DNA of 59,199 bases. Source: Paludibacter sp. (lineage in GTDB: Bacteria > Bacteroidota > Bacteroidia > Bacteroidales > Paludibacteraceae). Below, piece after piece: positions 42,149 through 50,677 of the stretch (position 1 is its first letter; each line of letters starts with the position of its first letter). Under the pieces are notes generated by a model. That model was given only the letters and a program-made list of their open reading frames with translations. It was not told the origin of the DNA and made no database searches. The position numbers and the translations under genes were made by a program. The stretch is taken from NCBI GenBank assembly GCA_023666945.1, contig JAMPAY010000003.1:1-59199 (forward strand). The letters are read 5' to 3'.

Positions 42149-43045
42149 ATGTATAACAATCGGAACTCATTATGGGCGTCATTACCTCCCATAACCAAAA
42201 ACTTGATTGCCATCAATTTTATTTGTTGGTTGGCAGATATCGTGCTTAGTCGTCGCATAGGCATTCCGATGAGTGGCATCTTCGGTCTTAATTACTTATT
42301 TTCCTCCGGTTTTCATATCTGGCAACCTTTCACGTATATGTTCATGCATGCAGGATTTGACCACATATTTTTCAATATGTTTGCCCTGCTCATGTTCGGT
42401 GCCCCTTTGGAACAACATTGGGGAGGTAAACGTTTTCTGACCTACTACCTGATAACGGGTATAGGTGCTGGCATTGTACAAGAACTGGTATGGTTCGGTA
42501 TGTTCGGTCCGATAGATACCATGCACATTACGATAGGAGCCTCAGGCGCCATCTTTGGTATTTTATTGGCATTCGGTTGGCTATTCCCCGATGTTAAAAT
42601 GTTTCTGCTTTTCATTCCCATACCGATTCGTGCTCGTGTATTTGTTACTATTTATGCAATATGCGAACTATGGTTAGGCTTAGCCCCCTCGAGTGGAGAC
42701 AATGTGGCACATTTTGCCCATTTAGGAGGCATGCTTTTCGGTTGGCTGCTGATTCTTTGGTGGAAACACAAAGGCATAGACGGTTTTGGAGGGTCATTCT
42801 TTTCGAAATCGCATTCCGACATCAATGAACGCATAAAAGGATGGTGGCAGAAACAAAAGAACAAACATAAAAAGAACTCCTCCCATCGGTATTCCGACTA
42901 TCATTATCAAGAGCCAACTCGAAACACATCGCACGGTAAAGATAACGACAAAGAAGATATAGACCGCATCTTGGACAAAATCAAACTATCGGGCTATGAC
43001 AGTCTTACACCCGAAGAAAAGCAGCGTCTCTTCGATAGGAAATGA
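42149..43045 (+). CDS. Rhomboid-family intramembrane serine protease
   Basis: 298 residues with six hydrophobic segments in the first 210. The catalytic Ser132 is in IGASGAIFG (GASG 130-133), and the catalytic His191 is in HFAHLGGMLFGW; the HIFFNMFAL loop and conserved WQPFTYMFMHAG precede them. Rhomboids cleave substrates within membrane helices. The hydrophilic C-terminus ends with LDKIKLSGYDSLTPEEKQRLF, a tail (DUF6576-like) common in Bacteroidetes rhomboids. It overlaps the next gene by 4 bp, so the two are coupled. Substrate unknown. Confidence 0.92.
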   Translation: MYNNRNSLWASLPPITKNLIAINFICWLADIVLSRRIGIPMSGIFGLNYLFSSGFHIWQPFTYMFMHAGFDHIFFNMFALLMFGAPLEQHWGGKRFLTYYLITGIGAGIVQELVWFGMFGPIDTMHITIGASGAIFGILLAFGWLFPDVKMFLLFIPIPIRARVFVTIYAICELWLGLAPSSGDNVAHFAHLGGMLFGWLLILWWKHKGIDGFGGSFFSKSHSDINERIKGWWQKQKNKHKKNSSHRYSDYHYQEPTRNTSHGKDNDKEDIDRILDKIKLSGYDSLTPEEKQRLFDRK

Positions 43046-44133
43046 AGACCATTCGCTACATACTCGGCAGGTGTATATTGGTGCTGAATTGGTTGGCGGT
43101 ATTGGTTTTATTGTTGGCTGTTTCAGGACAGTTTATTCCCCCTACTTATTGGTCGTTTCCTGCATTATGCGGCATTGGTTTTGAATGGCTAATAGCAGTC
43201 CATTGCTTATTCGCAGGCATCTGGATATGTTCGCACCACAAGAAATTGGCACTGATTTCGCTTGTGAGTTTGTTATGCTCGCTTGTTCCCATTCGGAATA
43301 CGTTTGCTTTTCCGCACACTAAGCATTCATCTGCAAAAACGACACATACTTTAAGCATTTTATCCTACAATAGCAATCGCCTCGATCAGTTCAAGAAACC
43401 GCAACAGAACAAGATTCTTCCCTACCTGAAAGCACTAGATGCCGATATTGTCTGTCTGCAAGAGTTTGAGACCAACAAAGATTCACGATTCCTAACACTT
43501 CACGAAGTGAAACGGTATCTTAGCCAATACCCTTATTCGTATATCGATTTTAAGTTATACAAAGGCAAACGCCAATATGGTTTGGCAGTTTTTTCGAAAT
43601 ATCCCCTTATCAACAAACAAACTCTCCCCTATCAATCAACCGGCAATATATCCAACCGTTGCGATGTAGTGATAGGTAAAGATACCTTACGTTTATTAAA
43701 CAACCACTTGGAATCAAATAAATTTACAGAGGAAGACGTGTCTGCACTAACACAATTCTCCAATCGTCCGGAGTACACTATTAAGACATCAACCCTGCGC
43801 GTAGTAAGAAAGATGCGCAAGGCTTACCAATATCGCTCCAACCAAGCCGACGTACTTTGCCAAGAGATAGAAAACTCGCCTTATCCGGTGATTATATGTG
43901 GCGACTTTAACGACGTTCCCGTATCGTATCTATACAGAACAGTATCCACTAAATTATCGGACGCATTCATTGAAAGTTGTCAGTGTGGTACCGGACATAC
44001 ACTCTATAAAAAAGGAATAGGCATTCGAATAGACTATATTCTCCATTCGAAACAAGTACAGGCTTCCGATTTTCAAATAGATAAACTTCCTTATTCGGAT
44101 CATTATCCGATACGTTGTACGTTAAGTTGGTAG
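43042..44133 (+). CDS. Endonuclease/exonuclease/phosphatase-family membrane protein
   Basis: 363 residues: two or three membrane helices in the first 95 (WLAVLVLLLAVSG, WLIAVHCLFAGIWI, LALISLVSLLCS), then an EEP-fold domain with its signature motifs LSYNSNR, DIVCLQEFE (metal-binding Glu), PVIICGDFNDVP (Asp-x-Asn) and YSDHYPI (catalytic Asp-His). Relatives cleave phosphodiesters in nucleic acids, lipids or inositol phosphates; the substrate is unknown. It is translationally coupled to the rhomboid gene (4-bp overlap) and ends 5 bp before the convergent DUF6242 gene. Confidence 0.87.
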   Translation: MKTIRYILGRCILVLNWLAVLVLLLAVSGQFIPPTYWSFPALCGIGFEWLIAVHCLFAGIWICSHHKKLALISLVSLLCSLVPIRNTFAFPHTKHSSAKTTHTLSILSYNSNRLDQFKKPQQNKILPYLKALDADIVCLQEFETNKDSRFLTLHEVKRYLSQYPYSYIDFKLYKGKRQYGLAVFSKYPLINKQTLPYQSTGNISNRCDVVIGKDTLRLLNNHLESNKFTEEDVSALTQFSNRPEYTIKTSTLRVVRKMRKAYQYRSNQADVLCQEIENSPYPVIICGDFNDVPVSYLYRTVSTKLSDAFIESCQCGTGHTLYKKGIGIRIDYILHSKQVQASDFQIDKLPYSDHYPIRCTLSW

Positions 44134-44138
44134 AAGAA

Positions 44139-45476
44139 TTACCAATCGATACTGTTCAAACGCCCGCGATAGACATCAGAGAACGCTTCGGTACGCGATT
44201 GACCGCCTATAATGTAGATATTGTTATTGCTATCCACCAACACCGATTGTTTGCTACGCGGTTGATACGATTGAGGCAGTACATTGTGTGCAGAATCGGG
44301 AACATACCAATTCATACCCTCATCCATCGACTCCAACATGGTATATGCGCCTAATTCGTTATTTCCGTCAGTTCCCCCAAACATAAGAAAACGCTGATTA
44401 TACCAAATAACGGAAACTCCGGTAAGCGAAATGAAATCGGGTTGTTCAATGGAGAAATTCGACCAATGATATTCTCCTCCAGGGGCAGCCTCGACATTCC
44501 AACGGGTGTTCAGCGTATTCCCTTCCGCATCAAAACCGCCCACAATCATTGCCCGCCTGCGATTGCTCGCAGAACGGAAACACAAAGCAGCATAATCGGA
44601 AACGGGGAAATTTGCCGGCAACACCTCATGCAATACCCATTCTTGTCCATCGATGGTTGCCGCCAAGCGATAGGTTTCATCGTTTGTACGCACGATAGCC
44701 CAAACACTATCGTTGAACGAATAGAGCATATTCACGAATGAGAAATCGGCTGTTGTAAAGTCGCAAGCCGTCCATTCAATGGCATCTTGCGACATATAAA
44801 GCATCGAAGATTCGGCATAATACAGTTGGTTATCCGCCTCAATGATGTTGCGCACTTGGCAGTTGACCGGCAAACCGTTTACTTCACTATTGCTCCAAGA
44901 AATTCCATCGTTCGATTCGTAGAGCCTATTGGTCAACCCATCGTTCACATAAAGGCAAATCATGCCGTTGTGCCAAACAGCCTTCTGTTCGGTACCTATA
45001 GCAGGAAACACATTGTTTGCAAGACGTTCCCATACATAAAGTTCCGGATCTACCTGATGTACATTGACATATATCTTATACCATTTATCGGACACATAAT
45101 CAGAAGCAATAACATGCAACAAGGTGGGATTGTTGGAAAAATCGACCGTATCACGCCCGCTAAGCGGAATGGTATCGGTTGCAGTATAGAGTACTGCCGC
45201 CCCCGGAGTCTGATTAAAACGGAATGTGGGTATAACACTATCAACTCTTGTTCCAAAAAGCAACGAATCAACATTATAGATGACTCCCGTATCGATTCTG
45301 TCTTCTACCAAGAATACCGCTTTGGCCAAACCGGGAAAACTATCGTTAGCCACAAATGTGAGTGAAGCTACCGTAGCGTCATCGGATACGGTAACAGGCG
45401 TTGTTCCTGTGCCGGCACTGCATGCACCTAATCCCAACAAAAGCACCGGAATGAAATATGTAAAAAGTCGTTTCAT
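44139..45476 (-). CDS. DUF6242-like lipoprotein
   Basis: 445 residues from the ATG at 45476; lipobox LGAC puts the lipidated Cys at residue 19. A longer frame to 45521 crosses the promoter. An N-terminal domain (about 25-130, with DATVASLTFVANDSFPGL) precedes repeated beta-propeller-like blades: YESNDGISWSN, MSQDAIEWTAC, TIDGQEWVLHE, ESMDEGMNWYVP and IYIIGGQSRTEAFSDVYRG. The pattern resembles DUF6242 proteins of Bacteroidales (sialidase/kelch-like blades). Function is unknown; a surface or periplasmic location is inferred. Confidence 0.78.
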   Translation of the reverse strand: MKRLFTYFIPVLLLGLGACSAGTGTTPVTVSDDATVASLTFVANDSFPGLAKAVFLVEDRIDTGVIYNVDSLLFGTRVDSVIPTFRFNQTPGAAVLYTATDTIPLSGRDTVDFSNNPTLLHVIASDYVSDKWYKIYVNVHQVDPELYVWERLANNVFPAIGTEQKAVWHNGMICLYVNDGLTNRLYESNDGISWSNSEVNGLPVNCQVRNIIEADNQLYYAESSMLYMSQDAIEWTACDFTTADFSFVNMLYSFNDSVWAIVRTNDETYRLAATIDGQEWVLHEVLPANFPVSDYAALCFRSASNRRRAMIVGGFDAEGNTLNTRWNVEAAPGGEYHWSNFSIEQPDFISLTGVSVIWYNQRFLMFGGTDGNNELGAYTMLESMDEGMNWYVPDSAHNVLPQSYQPRSKQSVLVDSNNNIYIIGGQSRTEAFSDVYRGRLNSIDW

Positions 45477-45490
45477 GCGAAAGTAGCGTA

Positions 45491-45522
45491 CAAAATTAGT
45501 GCCATTTTTGGAAATATGCAAA
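45491..45522 (-). promoter_or_regulatory. Promoter of the DUF6242 gene
   Basis: Minus strand TTTG (45522-45519), a 20-bp spacer and TAATTTTG (45498-45491), 15 bp before the ATG at 45476. It interlocks with a plus-strand promoter in the same 48 bp. Confidence 0.72.
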
Positions 45523-45538
45523 TAAAGTCGTAATTTCG
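45507..45538 (+). promoter_or_regulatory. Promoter of the 5-formyl-THF cyclo-ligase gene
   Basis: TTTG (45507-45510), a 20-bp spacer and TAATTTCG (45531-45538; one mismatch to TTTG), 19 bp before the ATG at 45557. It overlaps the divergent minus-strand promoter. Confidence 0.6.
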
Positions 45539-45556
45539 CCCGAAATTATCTTTCTT

Positions 45557-46144
45557 ATGTTTCTGAAATGGTTGTCATATCTGCGTGGTTACTTTCCGTC
45601 ACAGCAGATCAAACGAAGGAAAGAAGAATTGCGTGCTATACTTTCTCAAAAGCGAAGAATACTAACCAAAGAACAGGTAGACCTATGTTCGCAAGAAGTG
45701 ACAGAGCAGATATTGAATTGTCCGATTTTTAAGAAAGCACAACATGTAATGCTCTACTATCCCATACATAATGAGATAAACACCATGCGTATTATCAGCA
45801 AAGCCCCCGAAAAGACTTTTTATTTACCCGTAACACATCGTAAAAGTATAGAAATACGCAGATATGACGGAGAAGAAAATCTGAAAAGAGGACGTTATGG
45901 CATTCCTGAGCCACAAACACCGACTTTTAGAGGCGCCCCCGATATCATCATAGTACCCGGTGTAGCATTTGACATCCAATTACACCGTATGGGACGCGGA
46001 GGAGGCTATTACGACCGTTTCTTACGCAAATACAAAAACTGCAAAAAAATAGGTGTGGGCTATGCCTTTCAAGTGATAGAAAATTTACCCACCGACCGAC
46101 ATGACGTAATGCTTGACCAACTGATTACCGCTTATTCCAAATAA
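45557..46144 (+). CDS. 5-formyltetrahydrofolate cyclo-ligase
   Basis: 195-residue MTHFS-family enzyme that converts 5-formyl-THF to 5,10-methenyl-THF with ATP. Family motifs: KEELRAILSQKRRILT (basic N-terminus), VMLYYPIHNEINT, YGIPEP, DIIIVPGVAFDIQLHRMGRGGGYYDRFL with the phosphate-binding RMGRGGGYYDR, and IGVGYAFQV. Length is normal. It stands alone between divergent and convergent minus-strand genes with its own promoter. Identification is secure. Confidence 0.92.
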   Translation: MFLKWLSYLRGYFPSQQIKRRKEELRAILSQKRRILTKEQVDLCSQEVTEQILNCPIFKKAQHVMLYYPIHNEINTMRIISKAPEKTFYLPVTHRKSIEIRRYDGEENLKRGRYGIPEPQTPTFRGAPDIIIVPGVAFDIQLHRMGRGGGYYDRFLRKYKNCKKIGVGYAFQVIENLPTDRHDVMLDQLITAYSK

Positions 46145-46229
46145 AATTTCCCCGGGTTAAGCCTATAAAAAAAAAAGAAATAGTCACTGCCAAGAGAGAG
46201 AAGAGGAAGATAGAGAATAAGATCATTGC

Positions 46230-46251
46230 CTATGCAGCAACAACTGCATAG
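46230..46251. other. Small hairpin between convergent genes
   Basis: CTATGCAG (46230-46237) pairs perfectly with CTGCATAG (46244-46251) around CAACAA. There is no T-run. It sits between the cyclo-ligase gene and the convergent unknown gene and may help end transcription. The rest of 46145-46305 has only an A10 run (about 46169-46178) and no gene. Confidence 0.5.
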
Positions 46252-46305
46252 CATTGCCCCCAGATTCTCTTTTGATTATTGTTGCACAACGGTGTCAGTT
46301 ATCAT

Positions 46306-47070
46306 TTACTCCGACTCCAACAACAAAGTGGGAGATTGCTCTTTATTGCGCCGTAATATTTCATCGGTTTCCTGCGTCAATTTCTTTTCGCCCGTCCGAT
46401 AGTAATACACCAATCCATAATTTTGGCATGCACAAAGTTTCTCGTAAGGTAAGTAGGATTGATAATACTGCTCCACCTGATTCCATACTTCAAGAATAAT
46501 ACCATCCGCTTGTTTACGCAATTCTTCTATTTCCTCGTAACTGCGATTGGCTGTTTTCTTGTGCATGGTTTGTGTTACCTGCCGTTCCTTGAAAATGTCG
46601 TAATGAACCTGCACTTTAGAGATTGTGGGGTTGTAAATCGGGAAACCGCCTTGCTTTACGCGTTTTGTTTCACCCTCTATAATATATTGCCCCCACCGCA
46701 GCAAATCTTCTTCAGAAGACAAATCAGGAACCACATGATTATTCGGGTCGAGATGATACATCTCTTTCAAATCTTTCTTGATATCGCCGCGAATCACCGC
46801 CAAATTGAAGACCTGAATGAAATGACTGATATACATCCGCGCATTTTGCACAATATGCCGATACTGCTTATTGGCAGATACTTTCGTCTGATAACTTTGC
46901 CGATATTGCTGCACTTTGTTTTCAAACAACAACAATATTCGTTGTGCCTCGTTACGCGTTTTATATGCAATCACTTGTTCTGTAAAGTCGGCTTGGTTAG
47001 CCCTTTCCACTGCCTTACGCAATGCATAAAGGCGCGCTTGGTCAGTATTCGGCAAACGACGGTACGGCAT
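46306..47070 (-). CDS. Conserved-looking protein of unknown function
   Basis: 254 residues from the ATG at 47070 (MPYRRLPNTDQARLYALRKA). An 18-codon extension upstream is unlikely. It is soluble, basic at the start and mostly alpha-helical in appearance (long charged helices rich in Gln, Arg and Glu, such as NRSYEEIEELRKQADGII and QYYQSYLPYEK), with no signal peptide, membrane segment or catalytic motif. It ends in an acidic LLLESE. A good promoter lies upstream in the end of the polyprenyl synthase gene. I do not recognise a characterised family; it resembles hypothetical proteins of Bacteroidales. Confidence 0.75.
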   Translation of the reverse strand: MPYRRLPNTDQARLYALRKAVERANQADFTEQVIAYKTRNEAQRILLLFENKVQQYRQSYQTKVSANKQYRHIVQNARMYISHFIQVFNLAVIRGDIKKDLKEMYHLDPNNHVVPDLSSEEDLLRWGQYIIEGETKRVKQGGFPIYNPTISKVQVHYDIFKERQVTQTMHKKTANRSYEEIEELRKQADGIILEVWNQVEQYYQSYLPYEKLCACQNYGLVYYYRTGEKKLTQETDEILRRNKEQSPTLLLESE

Positions 47071-47146
47071 GGTAATAAAGGTATATAGAATGGTGTTTTC
47101 CTTTAATAAATCATTGCAAAGCAATGAGTATTATCCTAACTGCCGA

Positions 47147-47177
47147 CAAAGATATGTAAATTATTCTGTACGTGCAA
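47147..47177 (-). promoter_or_regulatory. Promoter of the unknown-function gene
   Basis: Minus strand TTG (47177-47175), a 20-bp spacer and TATCTTTG (47154-47147). The TTG half lies within the last codons of the polyprenyl synthase gene; the ATG is 77 bp downstream. Confidence 0.7.
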
Positions 47178-48123
47178 GCAAATCGGTTGCTAATTTTTTA
47201 AGAATCTGTTTTTTATCGTCATCCACTCCTATTTTGTCAAGGTTTGCGAGTGCTCGGTTAGTACAATCGCGCATTACTTCTTCGCAAACGGCTCGCACAT
47301 TCAAACAAGTATAAATATCCGTCACTTGCCGAATTTTCTGCTGCGGTTGCATTTTTTTATCTTGCAACAAACGATGCAACTCCAAACACTGTTCTTCATC
47401 GGCAAGGCGCAATGCCGTTAGCAAAACAAAAGTTTTCTTTCCTTCCAAAATGTCTCCACCCACTGCTTTGCCAAAGGTTTTCTCATTGCCATATACATCC
47501 AACACATCATCTTGTATTTGAAATGCCAAGCCTATATTCACCCCAAAGCGATATAACGCCTCGGCATCAGTTACGGAAGCATTTCCCAACATTGCTCCTA
47601 TTTGCAACGCAGTACCTAACAACACCGATGTTTTAAGACGAATCATATTAAGGTATTCTTCTATCGACACCTCTTCGCGATGTTCAAAATCCACATCATA
47701 TTGTTGTCCCTCACATATCTCAGTACCCATCTTATTAAAGACGGCCAAAATAGCAGGCAGTTTTTCTGCCGGCAACTTCGATAGTTGTTTATAGGCTTCT
47801 ATCAGCATCTGATCGCCGGAAAGAATAGCCGTATTCTCATCCCAACGGATATGCACGGACGGTTTTCCCCTACGTACGGATGCATGATCCATAACATCAT
47901 CATGCAATAACGTGAAATTATGAAAAATCTCTATAGCCAATGCAGCAGGCAATGCCTCCTCCGGTGGGCATCCGAACATTTCGGCAGCAATAACCGTAAG
48001 AACCGGGCGCAGGCGTTTTCCACCGGATGCCAAAGCATATTCTATCGGTTCGTATAATCCTCGAGGAACTTTATTCCAATTCAGTTGTTCAACTGCTTGG
48101 CGAAGGAATTGGATTTCGGTCAT
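47161..48123 (-). CDS. Polyprenyl (trans-prenyl) diphosphate synthase
   Basis: 320 residues from the ATG at 48123; a longer frame to 48255 lies inside ddl and is rejected. Both aspartate-rich motifs are present: first LLHDDVMDHASVRRGKP (DDVMD 75-79) and second FQIQDDVLDVYGN (DDVLD 205-209), with the SGGKRLRP substrate motif at 33-40. Such enzymes make medium or long all-trans prenyl diphosphates for menaquinone or other isoprenoids. Chain length cannot be read with certainty. The start overlaps the ddl stop by 4 bp, forming a tlpA-ddl-synthase run. Confidence 0.9.
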   Translation of the reverse strand: MTEIQFLRQAVEQLNWNKVPRGLYEPIEYALASGGKRLRPVLTVIAAEMFGCPPEEALPAALAIEIFHNFTLLHDDVMDHASVRRGKPSVHIRWDENTAILSGDQMLIEAYKQLSKLPAEKLPAILAVFNKMGTEICEGQQYDVDFEHREEVSIEEYLNMIRLKTSVLLGTALQIGAMLGNASVTDAEALYRFGVNIGLAFQIQDDVLDVYGNEKTFGKAVGGDILEGKKTFVLLTALRLADEEQCLELHRLLQDKKMQPQQKIRQVTDIYTCLNVRAVCEEVMRDCTNRALANLDKIGVDDDKKQILKKLATDLLARTE

Positions 48124-49097
48124 AAGAAATGAGTTTCTATAATATCGGTCAATACTTCTGTCATCGACAATCCTGCTGCACGCACCTGTTGCGGAATAAA
48201 ACTGGTCGCAGTCATTCCCGGTGTGGTATTTACCTCCAACAAGTTGATTTGCCACCCCTCCGTAAGAATATAATCAACACGTATAATACCCTGACAACCT
48301 ATCAAATCATAAATACGCAACGTTTGTTGTTGCACGGCATCACGCACTTCATCAGGAATACGAGCCGGGGTTATTTCACTTACTTGTCCATTGTATTTCG
48401 CATCGTAATCAAAAAAATCATTGGTTGTGACAACTTCTGTTATAGGGAATGCTACTGCCTTATTTTGCGTTTTATAAACTCCGCACGTAATCTCTGTCCC
48501 CTTCATAAACGCCTCAATAATCACCTCACTACCCTCACGAAAAGCCTTTGCTATAGCAGGTTGGATGTCCTCTGCTTTTTTTACTTTTGTACAACCGAAA
48601 CTGCTTCCTCCTACATTGCTCTTAATAAAGCAAGGCAAGCCTATCTGTTCAAGAACCGTTGCATCGCTAATCGTTTCTCCTTTTCGCAACAATACCGACG
48701 GAGAAATCCGGATTCCGAAATTTTGCAAATAATGATTACAAGTAAACTTATTGAAAGTCAACGCAGCCGCCAATACTCCGCAACAAGAATACGGAATATG
48801 CAACATATCCAAATAGCCTTGCAGCAAACCATTCTCACCTGGAGTACCATGAATGGTAATATAGACAAAATCAAAAACGGTACGTACTCCGTTCCAACTA
48901 TAAGAAAAATCGTTTTTATCTATTGCAACCTTTTCCGTATCTGATATTTGTGCGTTCCATTCTGCGCCTTTTATCGTTACCAATGTCAAATTATATCGCT
49001 CTTTATCCATAAAAGAGTATATACCTGCTGCACTACGCAGCGACACTTCATATTCGGAGGAATCGCCTCCTGCCACAATGGCAATGTTACGTTTCAT
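48120..49097 (-). CDS. ddl: D-alanine-D-alanine ligase
   Basis: 325-residue ATP-grasp enzyme that makes D-Ala-D-Ala for peptidoglycan. Motifs in order: IAVVAGGDSSEYEVSLRSA-type start (here IAIVAGGDSSEYEVSL), FDFVYITIHGTPGENG with the conserved HG.PGE, PCFIKSNVGGSSFGCTKV (ATP-grasp Lys and Gly loop), GCQGIIRVDYIL and LEVNTTPGMTATS (metal-binding Glu-Asn). Length is normal. It follows the TlpA-like gene by 19 bp and overlaps the polyprenyl synthase gene by 4 bp. Identification is secure. Confidence 0.95.
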   Translation of the reverse strand: MKRNIAIVAGGDSSEYEVSLRSAAGIYSFMDKERYNLTLVTIKGAEWNAQISDTEKVAIDKNDFSYSWNGVRTVFDFVYITIHGTPGENGLLQGYLDMLHIPYSCCGVLAAALTFNKFTCNHYLQNFGIRISPSVLLRKGETISDATVLEQIGLPCFIKSNVGGSSFGCTKVKKAEDIQPAIAKAFREGSEVIIEAFMKGTEITCGVYKTQNKAVAFPITEVVTTNDFFDYDAKYNGQVSEITPARIPDEVRDAVQQQTLRIYDLIGCQGIIRVDYILTEGWQINLLEVNTTPGMTATSFIPQQVRAAGLSMTEVLTDIIETHFL

Positions 49098-49116
49098 ATG
49101 GTTTACTATTTGAATA

Positions 49117-49662
49117 TCAATCTTTATTCATCAAGCGGTCAATTTCTTGCACTAACGATGCAAACTCATCCTCATTATACAATCGTGTTCGTTTTCTGAT
49201 TATACCGTCTCTATCTATCAGTACATTACGCGTTACACCGGCATCTCTCAAAGCATATTTGGCAAAAATATCCGCTTGAGGGTCTAAACCAAGCGGATAC
49301 GTGACACCTGTTGATGCTGCAAAAGACTTTACGGTCTCCAAAGGTTCTTCTCTGTCAATACCTATCAGCACAAAGTCCTCCCTTTGCCCATATTTCTGCC
49401 AAATATCCTGTTCGATAAAAGGCATCTCCTTACGGCATACACCACACCAACTGGCCGTAAATTGCAACATCACCACTTTTCCTCGCAATGCCGACAAATT
49501 CACCTCTGTACTATCTGTCAGCATTATCGAGAAATCAGGAGCCAAATCACCATCATGGACAATATAACCGTTATCATCTGCACTCTGCTTCGTGCAAGAC
49601 ACAACAAGCATCTGACACACAAACAGATACACTACACAACTGCATATATACTTCATTTTCAT
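49117..49662 (-). CDS. TlpA-like thioredoxin-fold lipoprotein
   Basis: 181 residues from the ATG at 49662. The longer frame to 49722 would start upstream of the promoter and is rejected. A lipoprotein signal has its likely lipidated Cys at residue 23 (VVSC). The thioredoxin fold follows: GDLAPDFSIMLTD, LSALRGKVVMLQFTASWCGVCRKEM with the redox pair Cys73 and Cys76, and YPLGLDP and RNVLIDRDGIIRKR. It is of the AhpC/TSA-TlpA type that reduces disulfides in the envelope. It heads the tlpA-ddl-polyprenyl synthase run. Confidence 0.87.
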   Translation of the reverse strand: MKMKYICSCVVYLFVCQMLVVSCTKQSADDNGYIVHDGDLAPDFSIMLTDSTEVNLSALRGKVVMLQFTASWCGVCRKEMPFIEQDIWQKYGQREDFVLIGIDREEPLETVKSFAASTGVTYPLGLDPQADIFAKYALRDAGVTRNVLIDRDGIIRKRTRLYNEDEFASLVQEIDRLMNKD

Positions 49663-49695
49663 GGATGTCGCTTTTGTTTTCAGTCTTAACGTTTG

Positions 49696-49703
49696 CAAAG
49701 TTA
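49696..49703 (-). promoter_or_regulatory. Probable promoter of the tlpA-ddl-synthase run (-7 element)
   Basis: TAACTTTG on the minus strand (49703-49696) followed by CA, 34 bp before the ATG at 49662. There is no clear TTG at the -33 position. Confidence 0.55.
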
Positions 49704-49854
49704 CGTATTTTTTCTTAAACACTACACATCTGTTTACGATATTTTTCCGCCACCGGCATGCACTCTTTACCTACTTTGGCACAATGTTTGTACTTATAAA
49801 TTTTGTTTTCTTAATTAAACCAAACCTACATAATATATATCAAACTTAACTGAC

Positions 49855-50553
49855 ATGAAAGAGATACGCACTTCTATTTTATTGTGTGAAGACGATTTGA
49901 ATTTTGGTATGTTGCTCTGCGATTTTCTACGGAGCAGCGGGTACGATGTCGATTTTGCCCAAGACGGAGATGATGGGTGGGTAAAATTTACACACTCCAA
50001 ATATGACATCTGCATCTTCGATGTTATGATGCCTCTCAAGAGCGGATTCGAATTGGCTACCGATATTCGTTCTACCGGCTCCGAAGTACCTATCATTTTC
50101 CTCTCTGCACGCACATCGAAAGAAGATATCTTGGAAGGATATAAAGTGGGAGGAGATGATTACATCACAAAGCCTTGTAGCATGGAAATACTCATCTACA
50201 AGATCGAAAGTATCATGCGACGTATTCGCAAACGCGAATTGGAAGCAAAAACCGTTTTCCAATTAGGAAAACTTACCTACAACTCCACACGGCAGTTGCT
50301 TATCAATGGTGAGGAACAAAAACACTTGTCTTCGCGTGAAAACGAACTGCTACTAATTTTGGTACAGCATGCCAATCGTTTGGTGGAACGCAGTCATATC
50401 CTGAAAAACGTATGGCTCAACGACAACTATTTCAGTTGCCGCTCGCTCAGCGTATACGTCAACCATCTGCGCAAATTGCTTGCCGCAGAAGAAAATGTAA
50501 AAATAATGAGCGTACATGGGAAAGGGTATAAAATAGTTCTTCCCGAAGAATAA
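49855..50553 (+). CDS. RprY-like response regulator (OmpR family)
   Basis: 232 residues: a receiver domain (8-120) with acidic pocket Asp13 and Asp14, phospho-acceptor Asp56 (CIFDVMMP), Ser84 and Lys106 (YITKP), and a winged-helix DNA-binding domain (about 135-230) with ENELLLILVQHANRLVERSHIL, SLSVYVNHLRKLL and VHGKGYKI. It resembles the Bacteroides RprY regulator. No histidine kinase gene is next to it; it stands alone with a terminator after it, so it is an orphan in this window. Targets are unknown. No confident promoter was found in the 150 bp upstream. Confidence 0.88.
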   Translation: MKEIRTSILLCEDDLNFGMLLCDFLRSSGYDVDFAQDGDDGWVKFTHSKYDICIFDVMMPLKSGFELATDIRSTGSEVPIIFLSARTSKEDILEGYKVGGDDYITKPCSMEILIYKIESIMRRIRKRELEAKTVFQLGKLTYNSTRQLLINGEEQKHLSSRENELLLILVQHANRLVERSHILKNVWLNDNYFSCRSLSVYVNHLRKLLAAEENVKIMSVHGKGYKIVLPEE

Positions 50554-50574
50554 ATTCTTGCGATTATAACCAAT

Positions 50575-50614
50575 GCGAGCGGAGAACAGTAACTATTCTC
50601 TGCTCGCTTTTTTT
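50575..50614 (+). terminator. Terminator of the response regulator gene
   Basis: GCGAGCGGAGAA (50575-50586) pairs with TTCTCTGCTCGC (50596-50607; one G-T pair), followed by seven T. Confidence 0.87.
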
Positions 50615-50629
50615 ATTTATGCCCGCCCG

Positions 50630-50660
50630 TTGTAGATTTACCGGAATTGTTGTATCTTTG
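50630..50660 (+). promoter_or_regulatory. Promoter of rpe
   Basis: TTG (50630-50632), a 20-bp spacer and TATCTTTG (50653-50660), 17 bp before the rpe ATG. Confidence 0.78.
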
Positions 50661-50677
50661 CCCAAAACAAATGCGCT

